Of a DNA stretch of 64,000 nucleotides, positions 53,173 through 62,192 are shown one piece after another; position 1 is the stretch's first letter, and every line of letters starts with the position of its first letter. Origin of the DNA: Actinacidiphila guanduensis (GTDB lineage Bacteria; Actinomycetota; Actinomycetes; Streptomycetales; Streptomycetaceae); the NCBI RefSeq assembly GCF_900103985.1, contig NZ_FNIE01000014.1:1-64000 (forward strand). Direction: 5' to 3'. The notes under the pieces are model-generated. The model made no database searches. It was not told the origin of the DNA and saw nothing but the letters and a program-made list of their open reading frames with translations. Both the position numbers and the translations under genes were made by a program.

Positions 53173-55434
53173 TCAGCTGGTGGTGAAGGAGTCGAAGTCG
53201 GCCTCGCCGGTGCTGCCCGCGGAGTGCGCGGTGGCGAAGACGCCGACGTCCTGGGTGGCGGCCGCCTGCGGGATGGTGACGCTGCCGACCTGCGTCCAGG
53301 TGGTGCCGTCGGTGGAGTAGGACCCGGTGTAGGTGGTGCCGGAGCGGACCAGCTTCAGCCAGGCCGGGTAGGTGACCTGGTCGCGCGACTTGTTGGAGTC
53401 GAGCTGGCCGTTGCCGTCGCTGTCCCACTGGAGGGCGTAACCGTTGCCCGGGGTCACCGCGAGGATGAGGAAGCCGGTGGAGCCCGAGGCGTTGGTGACG
53501 TCGTTGCGCACGATGATGCCGGCCTTGGCCCACGGGTCGGTGTTCGTCTGCGCGGTCACCTTGACGACCGTGGTCGAGCCGTCGTGCTCGGCGCCGGGCC
53601 GGTAGATCGTGCCGTACTCATTCGTCCCGCCGTAGACGTCCGATCCCTGGGCGCGGATGCCGAGTTGGGTGCCGGACTGGCCGAAGCCGGCCGTGGTGGA
53701 GGCGTACGTCTTGTACGGGGCGGCGACCGGCGTCGCCGTGTTCGCGGTGGCGCTCGCCGTGGCCTGCTCACCGCCGGCGCGCGAGGAGTACGTGGCCTTC
53801 GCGCTGATCGCGGCGCTGTTGAAGACGCCCGTGCCCGCGGGGACGGTGACCGTGAACGGGTACTGCACGGTGCCACCGGAGGGGACCGCGCCGAACCTGA
53901 CGGGGGCGGCCGGGGCGACGGTCGCGCCCTTGGGGGCGCCGAGGGCGAGGGTGACGTTCTTCAGCGGGTTCGCCCCGTAGTCGGTGAAGGTCTCGGTGAC
54001 CGGGACCGGCGAGGTCTGCGTGGGGGCGTCCAGGCCGCCGATGGTCAGGGCGGTGGTGGGCGGCAGGGTGGCCGAGGTCTTCTTCAGGGCGCTCACCCGG
54101 TAGAGGGCGACGCCGTGGCCGGGCACCACGGAGGCGACGGTGCCGGCGGACTCGGTGGACGTGTGGGTCCACAGGTCGGTCAGCTGGTAGTCCGGGGCGG
54201 TCGGCAGGCCGAGCGCGGAGGCGCCGGCGGAGACGAGTTTGGGCGCGGAGCCGGTGTTGAACAGGCCGACGATCGTGTCGCCGTTCTGCTCGGTCTTGGC
54301 GAACACCTGGGCGCCACCGGCGGAGGAGACGCGGTGGGCGTCGATGCCGTCCTGGTCGACGCCGAGGACGTCGGTGTTCTTCAGCAGCGACAGGTCCGTC
54401 GGGTCCAGGTGGGTGAGATCGGTGCCCAAGGTGAGGGGCCCGGAGGCCAGGGACCACAGGCTCATCTGGGTCTTGCGCTCGTCGAGGGTGAGCCCGTCGT
54501 TGGCGCCGTTGCCGATCTCGAGGGAGTCGTAGTCGTTGTAGCCGCCGGGGCCGCCGTAGGGCGCCCAGGCCGCGACCTGGTCGAAGCGCGAGGAGATCGA
54601 GGACCAGGAGGTCAGCGGGTAGCTGCTGCCGCCCGCCCCGCAGTAGCACTCGATGTCGCCGCCGGTCCGCCAGCCGTTGGCCAGCTTCTTCCAGGTGGCG
54701 GCGTTGTTGATGTCCAGATTGTTGGACAGCTCCAGGTGGATCGGGCGGCCGGTCTGGCGCAGGGCGTCCGACCACGCCTGCACGTCCTGCTGGTCCGGGG
54801 TGCCGACGCCGTCGATCTTCAGGTAGTCGATGCCCCAGCCGGCGAACTGGTCGGCCCAGGAGTTGACGAAGTCCTGCGCGCCGGGCTTGGAGTAGTCGAT
54901 GCCGACCATGCCGCCGCAGTTGTAGTTCGCCTCGCCGCTCGTCGTGGCGATGTCGTCGGCGTGGTAACGCGTGCCCTCGATCGCGGTGTTCTGGGCGACG
55001 GCCTGCTTGGAGATGCCGGGGGTGACGTACAGGCCGAACTTCAGGCCGAGGGAGTGCACGTAGTCGGCGACGACCTGGATGCCGTTCTCGCTGCCCTTCG
55101 GCGGGAACTTCGTCTCGTCGGTGACCCAGCGGCCGTACTGGTCGACGTCCGGGCCCTGCGAGCCCGGGCAGTGGTACCAGAAGTCGTCCACGTTCGCGTA
55201 GACGAAGCCCTCCTTCGCCAGCCCGCTGTCCTTGAGCGCCTTGGCCTGCGCCTCGATGACGGCGGCCGTCGGGTGGGAGCGCACGAAGCTCCAACTGCTC
55301 CAGCCCAGCAGGGGTTTGGCGCCCACGCCGTTGTCCTCGGCGTGGGCGGCGGGTGCGGCGGTGGCGGCGAGGCCGGCCACGGCCAGGAGTCCACCGGTGA
55401 GCGCGGCCAGCAGGCCGCGCACGGGTCTCTTCAT
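53173..55434 (-). CDS. secreted GH27 alpha-galactosidase with NEW3 and C-terminal lectin-like domains
   Basis: 753 residues with GAGGAGAG before the ATG. The signal peptide spans ~1-32 (AALTGGLLAVAGLAATAAPAAHA). The GH27 TIM barrel begins PLLGWSSWSF and carries the nucleophile Asp in YLKIDGVG (D208) and the acid/base Asp in GWRTGGDI (D260); NVDDFWY and LKFGLYVTPG are substrate-pocket blocks. A beta-sandwich follows to ~residue 455, then a NEW3-type module (PVPVTETFTDYGANPLKNVT) at ~475-570. The last ~170 residues resemble a concanavalin-like binding domain of the DUF1349/beta-xylosidase-C type (GIIVRNDVTNASGSTGFLIL, YPAWLKLVRSGTTYTGSYS). It retains galactose from alpha-galactosides by a retaining mechanism. 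Confidence 0.93.
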   Translation of the reverse strand: MKRPVRGLLAALTGGLLAVAGLAATAAPAAHAEDNGVGAKPLLGWSSWSFVRSHPTAAVIEAQAKALKDSGLAKEGFVYANVDDFWYHCPGSQGPDVDQYGRWVTDETKFPPKGSENGIQVVADYVHSLGLKFGLYVTPGISKQAVAQNTAIEGTRYHADDIATTSGEANYNCGGMVGIDYSKPGAQDFVNSWADQFAGWGIDYLKIDGVGTPDQQDVQAWSDALRQTGRPIHLELSNNLDINNAATWKKLANGWRTGGDIECYCGAGGSSYPLTSWSSISSRFDQVAAWAPYGGPGGYNDYDSLEIGNGANDGLTLDERKTQMSLWSLASGPLTLGTDLTHLDPTDLSLLKNTDVLGVDQDGIDAHRVSSAGGAQVFAKTEQNGDTIVGLFNTGSAPKLVSAGASALGLPTAPDYQLTDLWTHTSTESAGTVASVVPGHGVALYRVSALKKTSATLPPTTALTIGGLDAPTQTSPVPVTETFTDYGANPLKNVTLALGAPKGATVAPAAPVRFGAVPSGGTVQYPFTVTVPAGTGVFNSAAISAKATYSSRAGGEQATASATANTATPVAAPYKTYASTTAGFGQSGTQLGIRAQGSDVYGGTNEYGTIYRPGAEHDGSTTVVKVTAQTNTDPWAKAGIIVRNDVTNASGSTGFLILAVTPGNGYALQWDSDGNGQLDSNKSRDQVTYPAWLKLVRSGTTYTGSYSTDGTTWTQVGSVTIPQAAATQDVGVFATAHSAGSTGEADFDSFTTS

Positions 55435-55703
55435 TGAGCTCTCCTCGCGCGGTTCGGCCGCACCGCAACGAACGGGCGCGGGCCGAAGGCGGTGTGGTGG
55501 TGTCGCCCCGCCCGTCCAGGCGGTGGCGCTTTGTGCGATGCCGTTCGTACCGTTCCGTTGGCGCGGTTCCGTGACGGCAAAGCGAACACAATCAAACGCG
55601 ACGCGTCAGATATCACCAGGAAGTTGAAGGCACGTCAAGATCCCGGTCGGTTCTCTTTACCGAGCCGGGGAAGTCCCCGCAGGGGGGAGCGAGTGCTGCG
55701 GAC

Positions 55704-56090
55704 TCAGCTCGCCGCGGAGCCACGGGGGCCGCAGGGGCGGCCGGTGCGGAGGTTTCCGGTGGCGCCGGTGATCACGGAGTCCAACCGGGCGCGGGTGCCG
55801 AGGAGTTCGGCGACCTGGGTGTCGATGCGGTCCCGTTCCGCGGCGAGCCGGTCGAGGAGCGCGGGCGTGGCCCGGCCGTCCACCACGCAGGGCAACAGCT
55901 CGGCGATGGTGCGGCTGGACAGGCCGGCCGCGTACAGCTGCCGCACCAGCCGCACCCGCTCGACAGCGCTCTCGGGGTACTGCCGCTGGCCGCTGGGGCT
56001 GCGGTCGGCGGCGAGCAGCCCCTGCTCCTCGTAGTACCGCAGCGCCCGCACGCTGGCGCCGGTCCGGCCGGCGAGATCCCCGATCCGCAT
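55704..56090 (-). CDS. MerR-family transcriptional regulator
   Basis: 128 residues from the ATG at 56090, 6 bases after GGAGG. The N-terminal winged helix (MRIGDLAGRTGASVRALRYY, EEQGLLAADRSPSGQRQY) and dimerisation coiled coil (ALLDRLAAERDRIDTQVAEL) are canonical. The only Cys are in LPCVVDG and RPCGPRG, so a metal site of the CueR kind is not evident; the sensed ligand is more likely a small molecule. It is divergent from an alpha/beta hydrolase through a MerR-style promoter. Confidence 0.92.
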   Translation of the reverse strand: MRIGDLAGRTGASVRALRYYEEQGLLAADRSPSGQRQYPESAVERVRLVRQLYAAGLSSRTIAELLPCVVDGRATPALLDRLAAERDRIDTQVAELLGTRARLDSVITGATGNLRTGRPCGPRGSAAS

Positions 56091-56188
56091 CACGGTCCTC
56101 CCTCGGCCCCGGCGGGCTTCTCCTGCTTCGGCGGGGCGCTCCGAGCCGCGTCCCCGGTCGTCGGTGCGGCCGGTGCCGCCGGCAGCCC

Positions 56189-56220
56189 TTGCCTCTGACG
56201 TCGGCGTCAGGTCCTAGCGT
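56189..56220 (+). promoter_or_regulatory. MerR-type promoter with long spacer
   Basis: TTGCCT (56189-56194) and TAGCGT (56215-56220) are separated by 20 bases. The spacer contains a perfect inverted repeat CTGACG-N4-CGTCAG (56195-56210). Overlong spacing filled by a palindrome is characteristic of MerR-activated promoters. It reads toward the alpha/beta hydrolase. Confidence 0.75.
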
Positions 56221-56285
56221 AAGTGCGCCGGGCCGGCCGCAGCCGCCGGCCCCAGGTCTCCCATCCCCGCACCCGCAGGAGCGCC

Positions 56286-57284
56286 ATGCCGTCCTCGACC
56301 CCCTCGTACAGCCCGCAGCCGGCTCCGTACTCCGCCGTGGACGGCTCGGCGGGCGCTCCCGCCCCCGTCCCCGTCGTCTCGGTGAAGCCGGTCGTCATCC
56401 CCGCGCCAGGCCGGGGCGAGGACCTGCGGGTCCGCGTCAGCGCCCCCGTCACCGGCGACGCCCTGCCCGTCGTGCTGTTCTCGCACGGCTTCGGCTCGTC
56501 GCTGGAGGGCTACGGCCCGCTCGCCGACCACTGGGCGGCCCGCGGCTTCGCCGTCGTCCAGCCCACCCACCTCGATTCCCGGACCGTGGGCCTGTCCCCG
56601 GGCGACCCGCGCGCCCCGCGCGTCTGGCGGCTGCGGGTCGAGGACATGGAGCGCGTGCTGGACCACCTCGACGTCCTGGCGGCCGCCGTTCCCGGTCTCG
56701 CCGGACGCCTCGACCCCGGCCGGATCGCGGCAGCGGGGCACTCCTTCGGCGGCCAGACCGCGGGCGCGCTGCTCGGCCTGCGGGTCCGCGACCCCTCGAC
56801 CGGCGAGGCAGCCGACCTGTCCGACCCGCGGGTCACCGCAGGTGTCCTGCTCGCCACCGCCGGCCGCGGCGGGACCGACCTCACCCCTTACGCGGCCGAG
56901 CACTTCCCGTTCATGAACCCGGATTTCGGCACGCTGACGACCCCGGCCCTGGTCGTCGCGGGCGACCGGGACGACTCCCCGCTGACCGTGCGCGGCCCCG
57001 ACTGGATGGCCGACCCCTACCACCTGAGCCCCGGCGCCCGCGCCCTGCTGACACTCCACGGCGCCGAGCACTCCCTCGGCGGCATCCCCGGTCACGAGGC
57101 CCGGGAGACCACCGACGAGCACCCGGCCCGCCTCGCCCTGCTCCAGCAGGTCACCACCGCCTGGCTGCACCACGCCCTGGGCACCGGCGGCGCCGCGTGG
57201 ACCGCCGTGCGGCAGACCCTGGGCACGGGCACCCACCCGCTGGGGCGGCTGGAAACGAAGGAACCGGAGGTCCAGGCTTCCTGA
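56286..57284 (+). CDS. alpha/beta hydrolase (chlorophyllase/PAF-acetylhydrolase-like)
   Basis: 332 residues; CAGGAG precedes the ATG. Oxyanion loop PVVLFSHGFGSSLEGYGPLA, nucleophile elbow AAAGHSFGGQTAGALLG, acidic residue in ALVVAGDRDDSPL and a His in HGAEHSLGG complete an alpha/beta-hydrolase site. The N-terminal ~30 residues are Pro/Ser-rich without a signal peptide, so the enzyme is cytoplasmic. It is the evident target of the divergent MerR protein through the promoter at 56189-56220. The stop is 7 bases from the end of the convergent SDR gene. Confidence 0.87.
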   Translation: MPSSTPSYSPQPAPYSAVDGSAGAPAPVPVVSVKPVVIPAPGRGEDLRVRVSAPVTGDALPVVLFSHGFGSSLEGYGPLADHWAARGFAVVQPTHLDSRTVGLSPGDPRAPRVWRLRVEDMERVLDHLDVLAAAVPGLAGRLDPGRIAAAGHSFGGQTAGALLGLRVRDPSTGEAADLSDPRVTAGVLLATAGRGGTDLTPYAAEHFPFMNPDFGTLTTPALVVAGDRDDSPLTVRGPDWMADPYHLSPGARALLTLHGAEHSLGGIPGHEARETTDEHPARLALLQQVTTAWLHHALGTGGAAWTAVRQTLGTGTHPLGRLETKEPEVQAS

Positions 57285-57291
57285 CAGGTCG

Positions 57292-58080
57292 TCAGTAGAG
57301 GAGCCACCCTCCGTCCACCACCAGGACGTGCCCGCACACGTAGTCGGCGGCGGGCGAGGCGAGGTAGGCGACGGCGCCGGCGATGTCGTCGGGGCGGCCG
57401 AGGCGGCGGCGCGGGATCTTCTCCCCGGCCCTGGCCCGCTTCTGCGGCGTGTCCAGCACCTGGTCGGTGAGCGGGGTGGCGATGGTGCCGGGCGCGACAC
57501 CGTTGACATTCACCCCGTACGGGGCGAGTTCGGCGCCGGCGGAGACGGTGAGCTGGCGGACCGCGCCCTTGGAGACGTCGTAGGCCGCCTCGGGTGTGGA
57601 GGAGGAGACGAAGCCCGCGGTGGAGACCACGTTCACGATCCGGCCCGTCCCTTGCGGCACCATGATCCGGGCCGCGGCCTGCAGGGCGAAGAACGTTCCG
57701 GTGACGTTGACCGCCATCTGCCGCTCCCAGTCCTGCGGGGTGTACTCCAGCAGCGGCTTGGCCACCGCGATCCCGGCGTTGTTGACCAGGATGTCCAGCC
57801 GGCCGTGCCGGCCGGCCGCGCCCTGCACGGCGGCCCGCACCGAGGCGACCTCCGCCATGTCCAGGCAGGCCGCCTCGGCCGCGCCGCCGTCCGCCGCGAT
57901 GCGCTCGGCCGTACGCGCGGCCGCCTCCGCCGCGATGTCGGCGACGACCACGAACGCGCCCTGCTCCGCGAGCAGTTCCGCGCAGGCCGCGCCGATGCCG
58001 CCGGCGGCTCCCGTGACGAGGGCGACCTGCCCGGCGAGCACGCCCGGCTTCCGTAGGGCCGCCGCCCCGATGCCGCTCAC
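57292..58080 (-). CDS. short-chain dehydrogenase/reductase
   Basis: 262 residues from a GTG overlapping the stop of the LLM gene (GTGA). Classical SDR: cofactor motif VTGAAGGIGAACAELL, NNAGIAV, catalytic Ser/Tyr/Lys in VVSTAGFVSSS and AAYDVSKGAVRQL, and C-terminal GRPDDIAGAVAYLASPAADY with VVDGGW. An acidic residue after beta-2 (VVADIAAEA) favours NAD(H). It is the last gene of the operon and likely oxidises an alcohol intermediate to the carbonyl, or the reverse. Confidence 0.94.
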   Translation of the reverse strand: MSGIGAAALRKPGVLAGQVALVTGAAGGIGAACAELLAEQGAFVVVADIAAEAAARTAERIAADGGAAEAACLDMAEVASVRAAVQGAAGRHGRLDILVNNAGIAVAKPLLEYTPQDWERQMAVNVTGTFFALQAAARIMVPQGTGRIVNVVSTAGFVSSSTPEAAYDVSKGAVRQLTVSAGAELAPYGVNVNGVAPGTIATPLTDQVLDTPQKRARAGEKIPRRRLGRPDDIAGAVAYLASPAADYVCGHVLVVDGGWLLY

Positions 58081-59156
58081 GCCTCCCCCACCAGCTTCGC
58101 CCGCACCTCGCCGAGCAGCCGGATCGAGGCGCAGGTCGTCTCGTGCGGCACGCCGGGGTACTTCGAGCGGAACATCACGTGCAGGCTCGGCCCGGCGATC
58201 TCGCGCAGCTTCTCCAGTACCGGGACCACGTCCGCGGGGGCACCGAGCAGGATCTCGCCGCGCCGGGTGCGGTGCTCCTCGGGCGACATCCGGTCGGGAT
58301 ACCAGTCGGCGTAGGTCTCCGGCGGCAGCCCGTACCAGTCGCCGTAGACGCGGCGGGTGTACATGTAGCCCTCGCTGACGGCCGCCCAGGCGGCGTCGGG
58401 GCCGTCCTCGTGGAGGAAGCCGCCGAGCGTCATGTAGAAGCGGGCCTGCTCGGGGTCCTTGCCGTTGCGTTCCAGGGCCTCGCGGTAGAGCCGCACCGCG
58501 CCCTCGACCCGGCCGAACAGGCCGCGGTTGTGGCCCTGTTCGCCGAAGGCGTCGGAGTCGGTACCGCCGTCCATGATGAAGGCGTCGGCGAGCCGGGCGG
58601 CCCGGTCGATCGCGGCGGGTGCGTGGCCGCCCATGAGCAGCGGCGGCCCGGCCGGCTGCACGGGCTTGGGGTAGACGCCGAAGCCCTTGCGGATGAAGTG
58701 CCGCCCCTCGAAGTCCACCTCGCCGGGCCCCCACGCCTGGCGCAGTATCCGGCACAGCTCCTCGGTCCGCCCGACACGCGTCTTGCGGCGCACCCCGAAG
58801 CCCTCGTACTCGATGTCGCGGTAACCGAGGGCAACGCCGAGCTGGAGCCGGCCGCCGGTGAGGACGTCGACGAAGGCGGCGTCCTCGGCGAGCCGGACCG
58901 GGTCGTGGATCGGGGCCAGCGCGACCGAGATGCCGACGGTGATGCGGCTGGTCGCGGCGCCGACGGCGGCGGCGAAGGGCAGCACGCTGCCGACGTAGCC
59001 GCTGGGCAGGAAGTGGTGCTCGGTGATCCAGGCGGCGTCCAGGCCCACCTCCTCGGCGAGCCGGATCTGGCTGATCGAGTCCGCGATCACCTGGGTGGGG
59101 GTGACGCCTTCACCGGGCAGGCACTCCCCGCTGTAGACGCCGAGTCCTATCTCCAT
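58077..59156 (-). CDS. LLM-class flavin-dependent oxidoreductase (luciferase-like monooxygenase)
   Basis: 359 residues. The TIM-barrel begins MEIGLGVYSGECLPGEGVTP; flavin-binding blocks are DAAWITEHHFLPSGYVGSVL, AFVDVLTGGRLQLGVALGYR and PPLLMGGHAPAAIDRAARLA. The family uses FMNH2 or F420H2 to oxygenate or cleave substrates such as sulfonates, amines or ketones. It lies 124 bases after the ABC ATPase and overlaps the SDR, so it belongs to the same catabolic unit. Whether F420 is its cofactor cannot be told. Confidence 0.9.
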   Translation of the reverse strand: MEIGLGVYSGECLPGEGVTPTQVIADSISQIRLAEEVGLDAAWITEHHFLPSGYVGSVLPFAAAVGAATSRITVGISVALAPIHDPVRLAEDAAFVDVLTGGRLQLGVALGYRDIEYEGFGVRRKTRVGRTEELCRILRQAWGPGEVDFEGRHFIRKGFGVYPKPVQPAGPPLLMGGHAPAAIDRAARLADAFIMDGGTDSDAFGEQGHNRGLFGRVEGAVRLYREALERNGKDPEQARFYMTLGGFLHEDGPDAAWAAVSEGYMYTRRVYGDWYGLPPETYADWYPDRMSPEEHRTRRGEILLGAPADVVPVLEKLREIAGPSLHVMFRSKYPGVPHETTCASIRLLGEVRAKLVGEA

Positions 59157-59280
59157 CTCGTCTCCCTGTGGTCTGCGTGTCCTGTGCCGTCTCGTCCGGC
59201 GTGTCGTCCGGCGTGCCGTCCGCCGTCTCGTCGCGGCCGGCCGGTCCGCTGCGTCCCGCGAGGCGCGCGGCGGGCCCGGC

Positions 59281-60075
59281 TCACCGGAACCGGGCCAGGA
59301 ATTCGCGAGTGCGCGGGTGTTCGGGGTCGGCCATCATCCGCGCGGGCGGCCCCGCCTCCAGCACCCGCCCGCCGTCCATGAAGACCAGCCGGTCGGCGAC
59401 GTCGCGGGCGAAGGACATCTCGTGGGTGACCACGAGCATCGTCATGCCCTCGGCGGCCAGGTCGCGCATGACGCGCAGCACGTCGCCGACGAGTTCGGGG
59501 TCGAGCGCGGAGGTCGGCTCGTCGAAGAGCATCAGCCGCGGGCGCATGGCCAGCGCGCGGGCGATGGCGACGCGCTGCTGCTGGCCGCCGGACAGCTGCC
59601 GCGGGTAGGCGTGCGCGCGGTCGGCGAGCCCGACCCGGCCGAGCAGTTCGCCGGCCAGCGCGGCCGCCTCGGCGGCGGGCATCCCGGCCACCCGGCGGGG
59701 CGCCTCGGTGAGGTTCTCCAGCACGGTCATGTGCGGGAAGAGGTTGAAGTGCTGGAAGACCATGCCGGTCAGCGCCCGGTGCCGGGCGATGTCGGCCTCG
59801 TCGCGCTCGACCAGCCGGCCGTCCTGCTCGCGGTAGCCGACGAGTTCGCCGTCCACGCGGATGCTGCCGCGCTGGATGCGCTCCAGCCGGTTGACGCAGC
59901 GCAGCAGAGTGGACTTGCCGGAGCCGGACGGCCCGAGCAGGCACAGCACCTCGCCGGGCGCCACATCGAGGCTGACCCCGCGCAGCACGTGGTGGTCGCC
60001 GTAGCGCTTCCAGACCTCCTCCACGGCGAGCAGCGGCCGGTCCGTCCCGGCCGCCGGTGCGGGCGTGGCCGTCAT
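59281..60075 (-). CDS. ABC transporter ATP-binding protein (polar amino-acid type)
   Basis: 264 residues. Walker A GPSGSGKST, Q-loop FQHFNLFPHMT, signature LSGGQQQRVAIARALA, Walker B LMLFDEPTSALDPE and switch His in VVTHEMSF are intact. GlnQ/HisP-like. The start overlaps the permease stop by 4 bases. Together with the permease and lipoprotein it forms the second polar-solute importer of the window and is related to the one at 31863-32657. Confidence 0.95.
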   Translation of the reverse strand: MTATPAPAAGTDRPLLAVEEVWKRYGDHHVLRGVSLDVAPGEVLCLLGPSGSGKSTLLRCVNRLERIQRGSIRVDGELVGYREQDGRLVERDEADIARHRALTGMVFQHFNLFPHMTVLENLTEAPRRVAGMPAAEAAALAGELLGRVGLADRAHAYPRQLSGGQQQRVAIARALAMRPRLMLFDEPTSALDPELVGDVLRVMRDLAAEGMTMLVVTHEMSFARDVADRLVFMDGGRVLEAGPPARMMADPEHPRTREFLARFR

Positions 60076-61112
60076 GCCGCCTCCCCGGTGTGCTTGTCGA
60101 GGCCCGCGCGTGCGGTGGCCCGCTCCAGGCGGGCGAGGGCGGCGCCGATCCGGTCCAGGGTCCGGCGCAGCGGGGTGGGCGGCAGTTCGCGCGCGGAGCC
60201 GCGGCCGAAGTGGCGCTCGACGTAGTACTGGCCCCAGGACAGGACGGTGGTCATCAGCAGGTACCACAAGGTGGCGACGACGAGCAGCGGGATGGTCTGG
60301 AAAGTGCGCGAGTAGACGAGCTGCACGGAGTAGAGGAGCTCGGGCATGGAGGTGACGCTCACCAGGGAGCTGGACTTGAGCATGCCGATCATCTGGTTGC
60401 CGGTGGGCGGCACGATGACGCGCATCGCCTGCGGCAGCACGATCCGGCGCATGACGTGGCCGCGCTTCATGCCGAGCGCGGCTGCTGCCTCGCCCTGGCC
60501 GGCGTCGACCGACAGGATGCCGGCCCGCACGATCTCCGACATGTAGGCGGCCTCGTTGAGGCCGAGGCCGAGCACGGCGGCGACGAACGGGGTGACCAGG
60601 TGGTTGGTGTCCCAGGAGGTGAAGGACGGGCCGAAGGGCACGCCGAGCGACAGCCGGGGGATGAAGGAGGCGAGGTTGAACCAGAAGAGGATCTGCACCA
60701 GCAGCGGGGCGCCACGGAAGAACCAGATGTACAGGCCTGCCGACCCGGAGAGCACCGGGTTGCGGGCCATCCGCATCACCGCGAGCACCGCGCCGAGGCC
60801 GACGCCGATCGCCATGGCGAGCACGGTCAGCTCGATGGTGCGCACCAGGCCGTCGAGCACCTCGGAGCTGGTGAAGTAGTGGGCGACGACGTGCCATTGG
60901 ATGCTCGGCGCGGTGACGAGCAGGTGCGCGCCCATCGCGGCCAGCACCAGCACGACGACGGTCAGCGGCAGCCCGGAGGGGCGCACGGCCAGGATCGCGT
61001 GCCAGCGCGGCGGCTCGGCGGGCAGCTCCCGCCCGCCGCCGGCGCCGGTCGCCGCGGGGAGTTCGGCAGCGGCCGGGCCGCTGCGGGTGTGCGGGGCCAT
61101 GGCCGGGGTCAC
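60072..61112 (-). CDS. ABC transporter permease (polar amino-acid type)
   Basis: 346 residues from the GTG at 61112, which overlaps the stop of the binding-protein gene; an ATG at 61100 is also possible. A ~45-residue polar N-terminal extension precedes about six helices. The family loop is GEAAAALGMKRGHVMRRIVL (EAA motif), and LVRTIELTVLAMAIGVGLGA and WFFRGAPLLVQILFWFN are typical N-terminal blocks. The C-terminal tail is basic (GRGSARELPPTPLRRTLDRI). It forms the channel with the adjacent ATPase and lipoprotein. Confidence 0.93.
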   Translation of the reverse strand: MTPAMAPHTRSGPAAAELPAATGAGGGRELPAEPPRWHAILAVRPSGLPLTVVVLVLAAMGAHLLVTAPSIQWHVVAHYFTSSEVLDGLVRTIELTVLAMAIGVGLGAVLAVMRMARNPVLSGSAGLYIWFFRGAPLLVQILFWFNLASFIPRLSLGVPFGPSFTSWDTNHLVTPFVAAVLGLGLNEAAYMSEIVRAGILSVDAGQGEAAAALGMKRGHVMRRIVLPQAMRVIVPPTGNQMIGMLKSSSLVSVTSMPELLYSVQLVYSRTFQTIPLLVVATLWYLLMTTVLSWGQYYVERHFGRGSARELPPTPLRRTLDRIGAALARLERATARAGLDKHTGEAA

Positions 61113-62083
61113 CCGGCCGGGAGCACGGCGGCCTTGGTCAGCCGGCCGCTGTCGACGCCGTACTGCTTGAGCACGCGGTCGTAGGTCCCGTCGTCCATCA
61201 GGTGCTGCAGGGCGGCGGCGATCGGCTTCGCCAGTCCGTTGCCCTTGGACGTGCCGACGGCGATGGGGGTGGGCAGGTAGTCCAGCGGCTGGATGGCGAA
61301 CGCCTTGTGGGACTGCTCGATGAGGTACGGCAGCTGATTGGAGGAGGTGGCGTAGACCTGGGCCCGCCCGCTGCCGACGGCCAGTTCGGCGGCGGCGTCG
61401 GAGGGGAAGGTGGAGGTCTGGATCGCCGGCTTGCCGGCCGCGGTGCACTTGGTGTCGGCCGCCTTGAGCTGCTCGACGAAGGCGGATCCCTGGATGACGG
61501 CGACCTTGGCGCCGCACAGGTCGGTGATCGCCGACACCTTCAGGGTGCTGCTCTGCGGCACCGCGAACCCGGTCCCGGACTGGAACATCGACACCAGGTC
61601 GAGCACCTTCTCGCGCTCGGGGGTGACGACCCAGGAGGTGAAGGAGACGTCGTAGCGGTGGTTCTGCAGGCCGGGTATGAAGGAGTCGAAGGAGCCGGAG
61701 CCGGTGATCTCGACCTTCAGGCCGAGCACTTGGGCGGTGGCCTTGGCGAGGTCCACCTCCCAGCCGACGAGGTCGCCGCCGTCGACGTACTCGTCCGGCG
61801 GCGCGTCGTTGTAGGTGATGTCCTTGATGACGCCGCTCTTGCGGAAGGACGCGGGCACCATCGCGGCGATCGACGGCACCTCGGCCACGCCCGCGACGGC
61901 CGAGGTGCCGCCGGCGGCCGGGCTCGCCGAGGCTGCGGCCGATGCGGAGGCGGCGTCGCCGGAGCCGCCGCTCTTGCCGCCGCCCCCGCACCCCGACAGC
62001 AGGGCGAGCGCGAGGCCGGCCGCGCCGACTGCTGCCGCGGTCCGGACGGACCTGCGTGTCCGTCCTGCTCTCTCGTGCTTCAT
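61109..62083 (-). CDS. ABC transporter solute-binding lipoprotein (family 3)
   Basis: 324 residues with AAGGAG before the ATG. Lipobox LLSGC follows a basic signal (HERAGRTRRSVRTAAAVGAA). A Gly/Ser/Ala-rich linker (~35 residues) leads to the family-3 fold: GWEVDLAKATAQVLGLKVEI, SWVVTPEREKVLDLVSMF, LCGAKVAVIQGSAFVEQLKA, and YLPTPIAVGTSKGNGLAK. It captures a small polar molecule for the coupled importer. The adjacent aldolase suggests an oxo- or hydroxy-acid-type or amino-type compound, but this is only inference. Confidence 0.92.
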   Translation of the reverse strand: MKHERAGRTRRSVRTAAAVGAAGLALALLSGCGGGGKSGGSGDAASASAAASASPAAGGTSAVAGVAEVPSIAAMVPASFRKSGVIKDITYNDAPPDEYVDGGDLVGWEVDLAKATAQVLGLKVEITGSGSFDSFIPGLQNHRYDVSFTSWVVTPEREKVLDLVSMFQSGTGFAVPQSSTLKVSAITDLCGAKVAVIQGSAFVEQLKAADTKCTAAGKPAIQTSTFPSDAAAELAVGSGRAQVYATSSNQLPYLIEQSHKAFAIQPLDYLPTPIAVGTSKGNGLAKPIAAALQHLMDDGTYDRVLKQYGVDSGRLTKAAVLPAG

Positions 62084-62192
62084 GCGCTTCTCCTTGTTCG
62101 TCACGATGTCCTCGCGGTGCTGCCGCGGCGGGCGCGCGGGCCCTGATGGCCCGCGGACGTGGGGGTGACGCGTGTTCCGGGGCCTGCGGCCG

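Noticed and set aside
51454..55437. Plus-strand 1327-codon open frame
   Set aside because: It runs across the opposite or out-of-frame sides of three recognised genes (AraC, AKR, GH27) and its composition is typical of a high-GC shadow frame.
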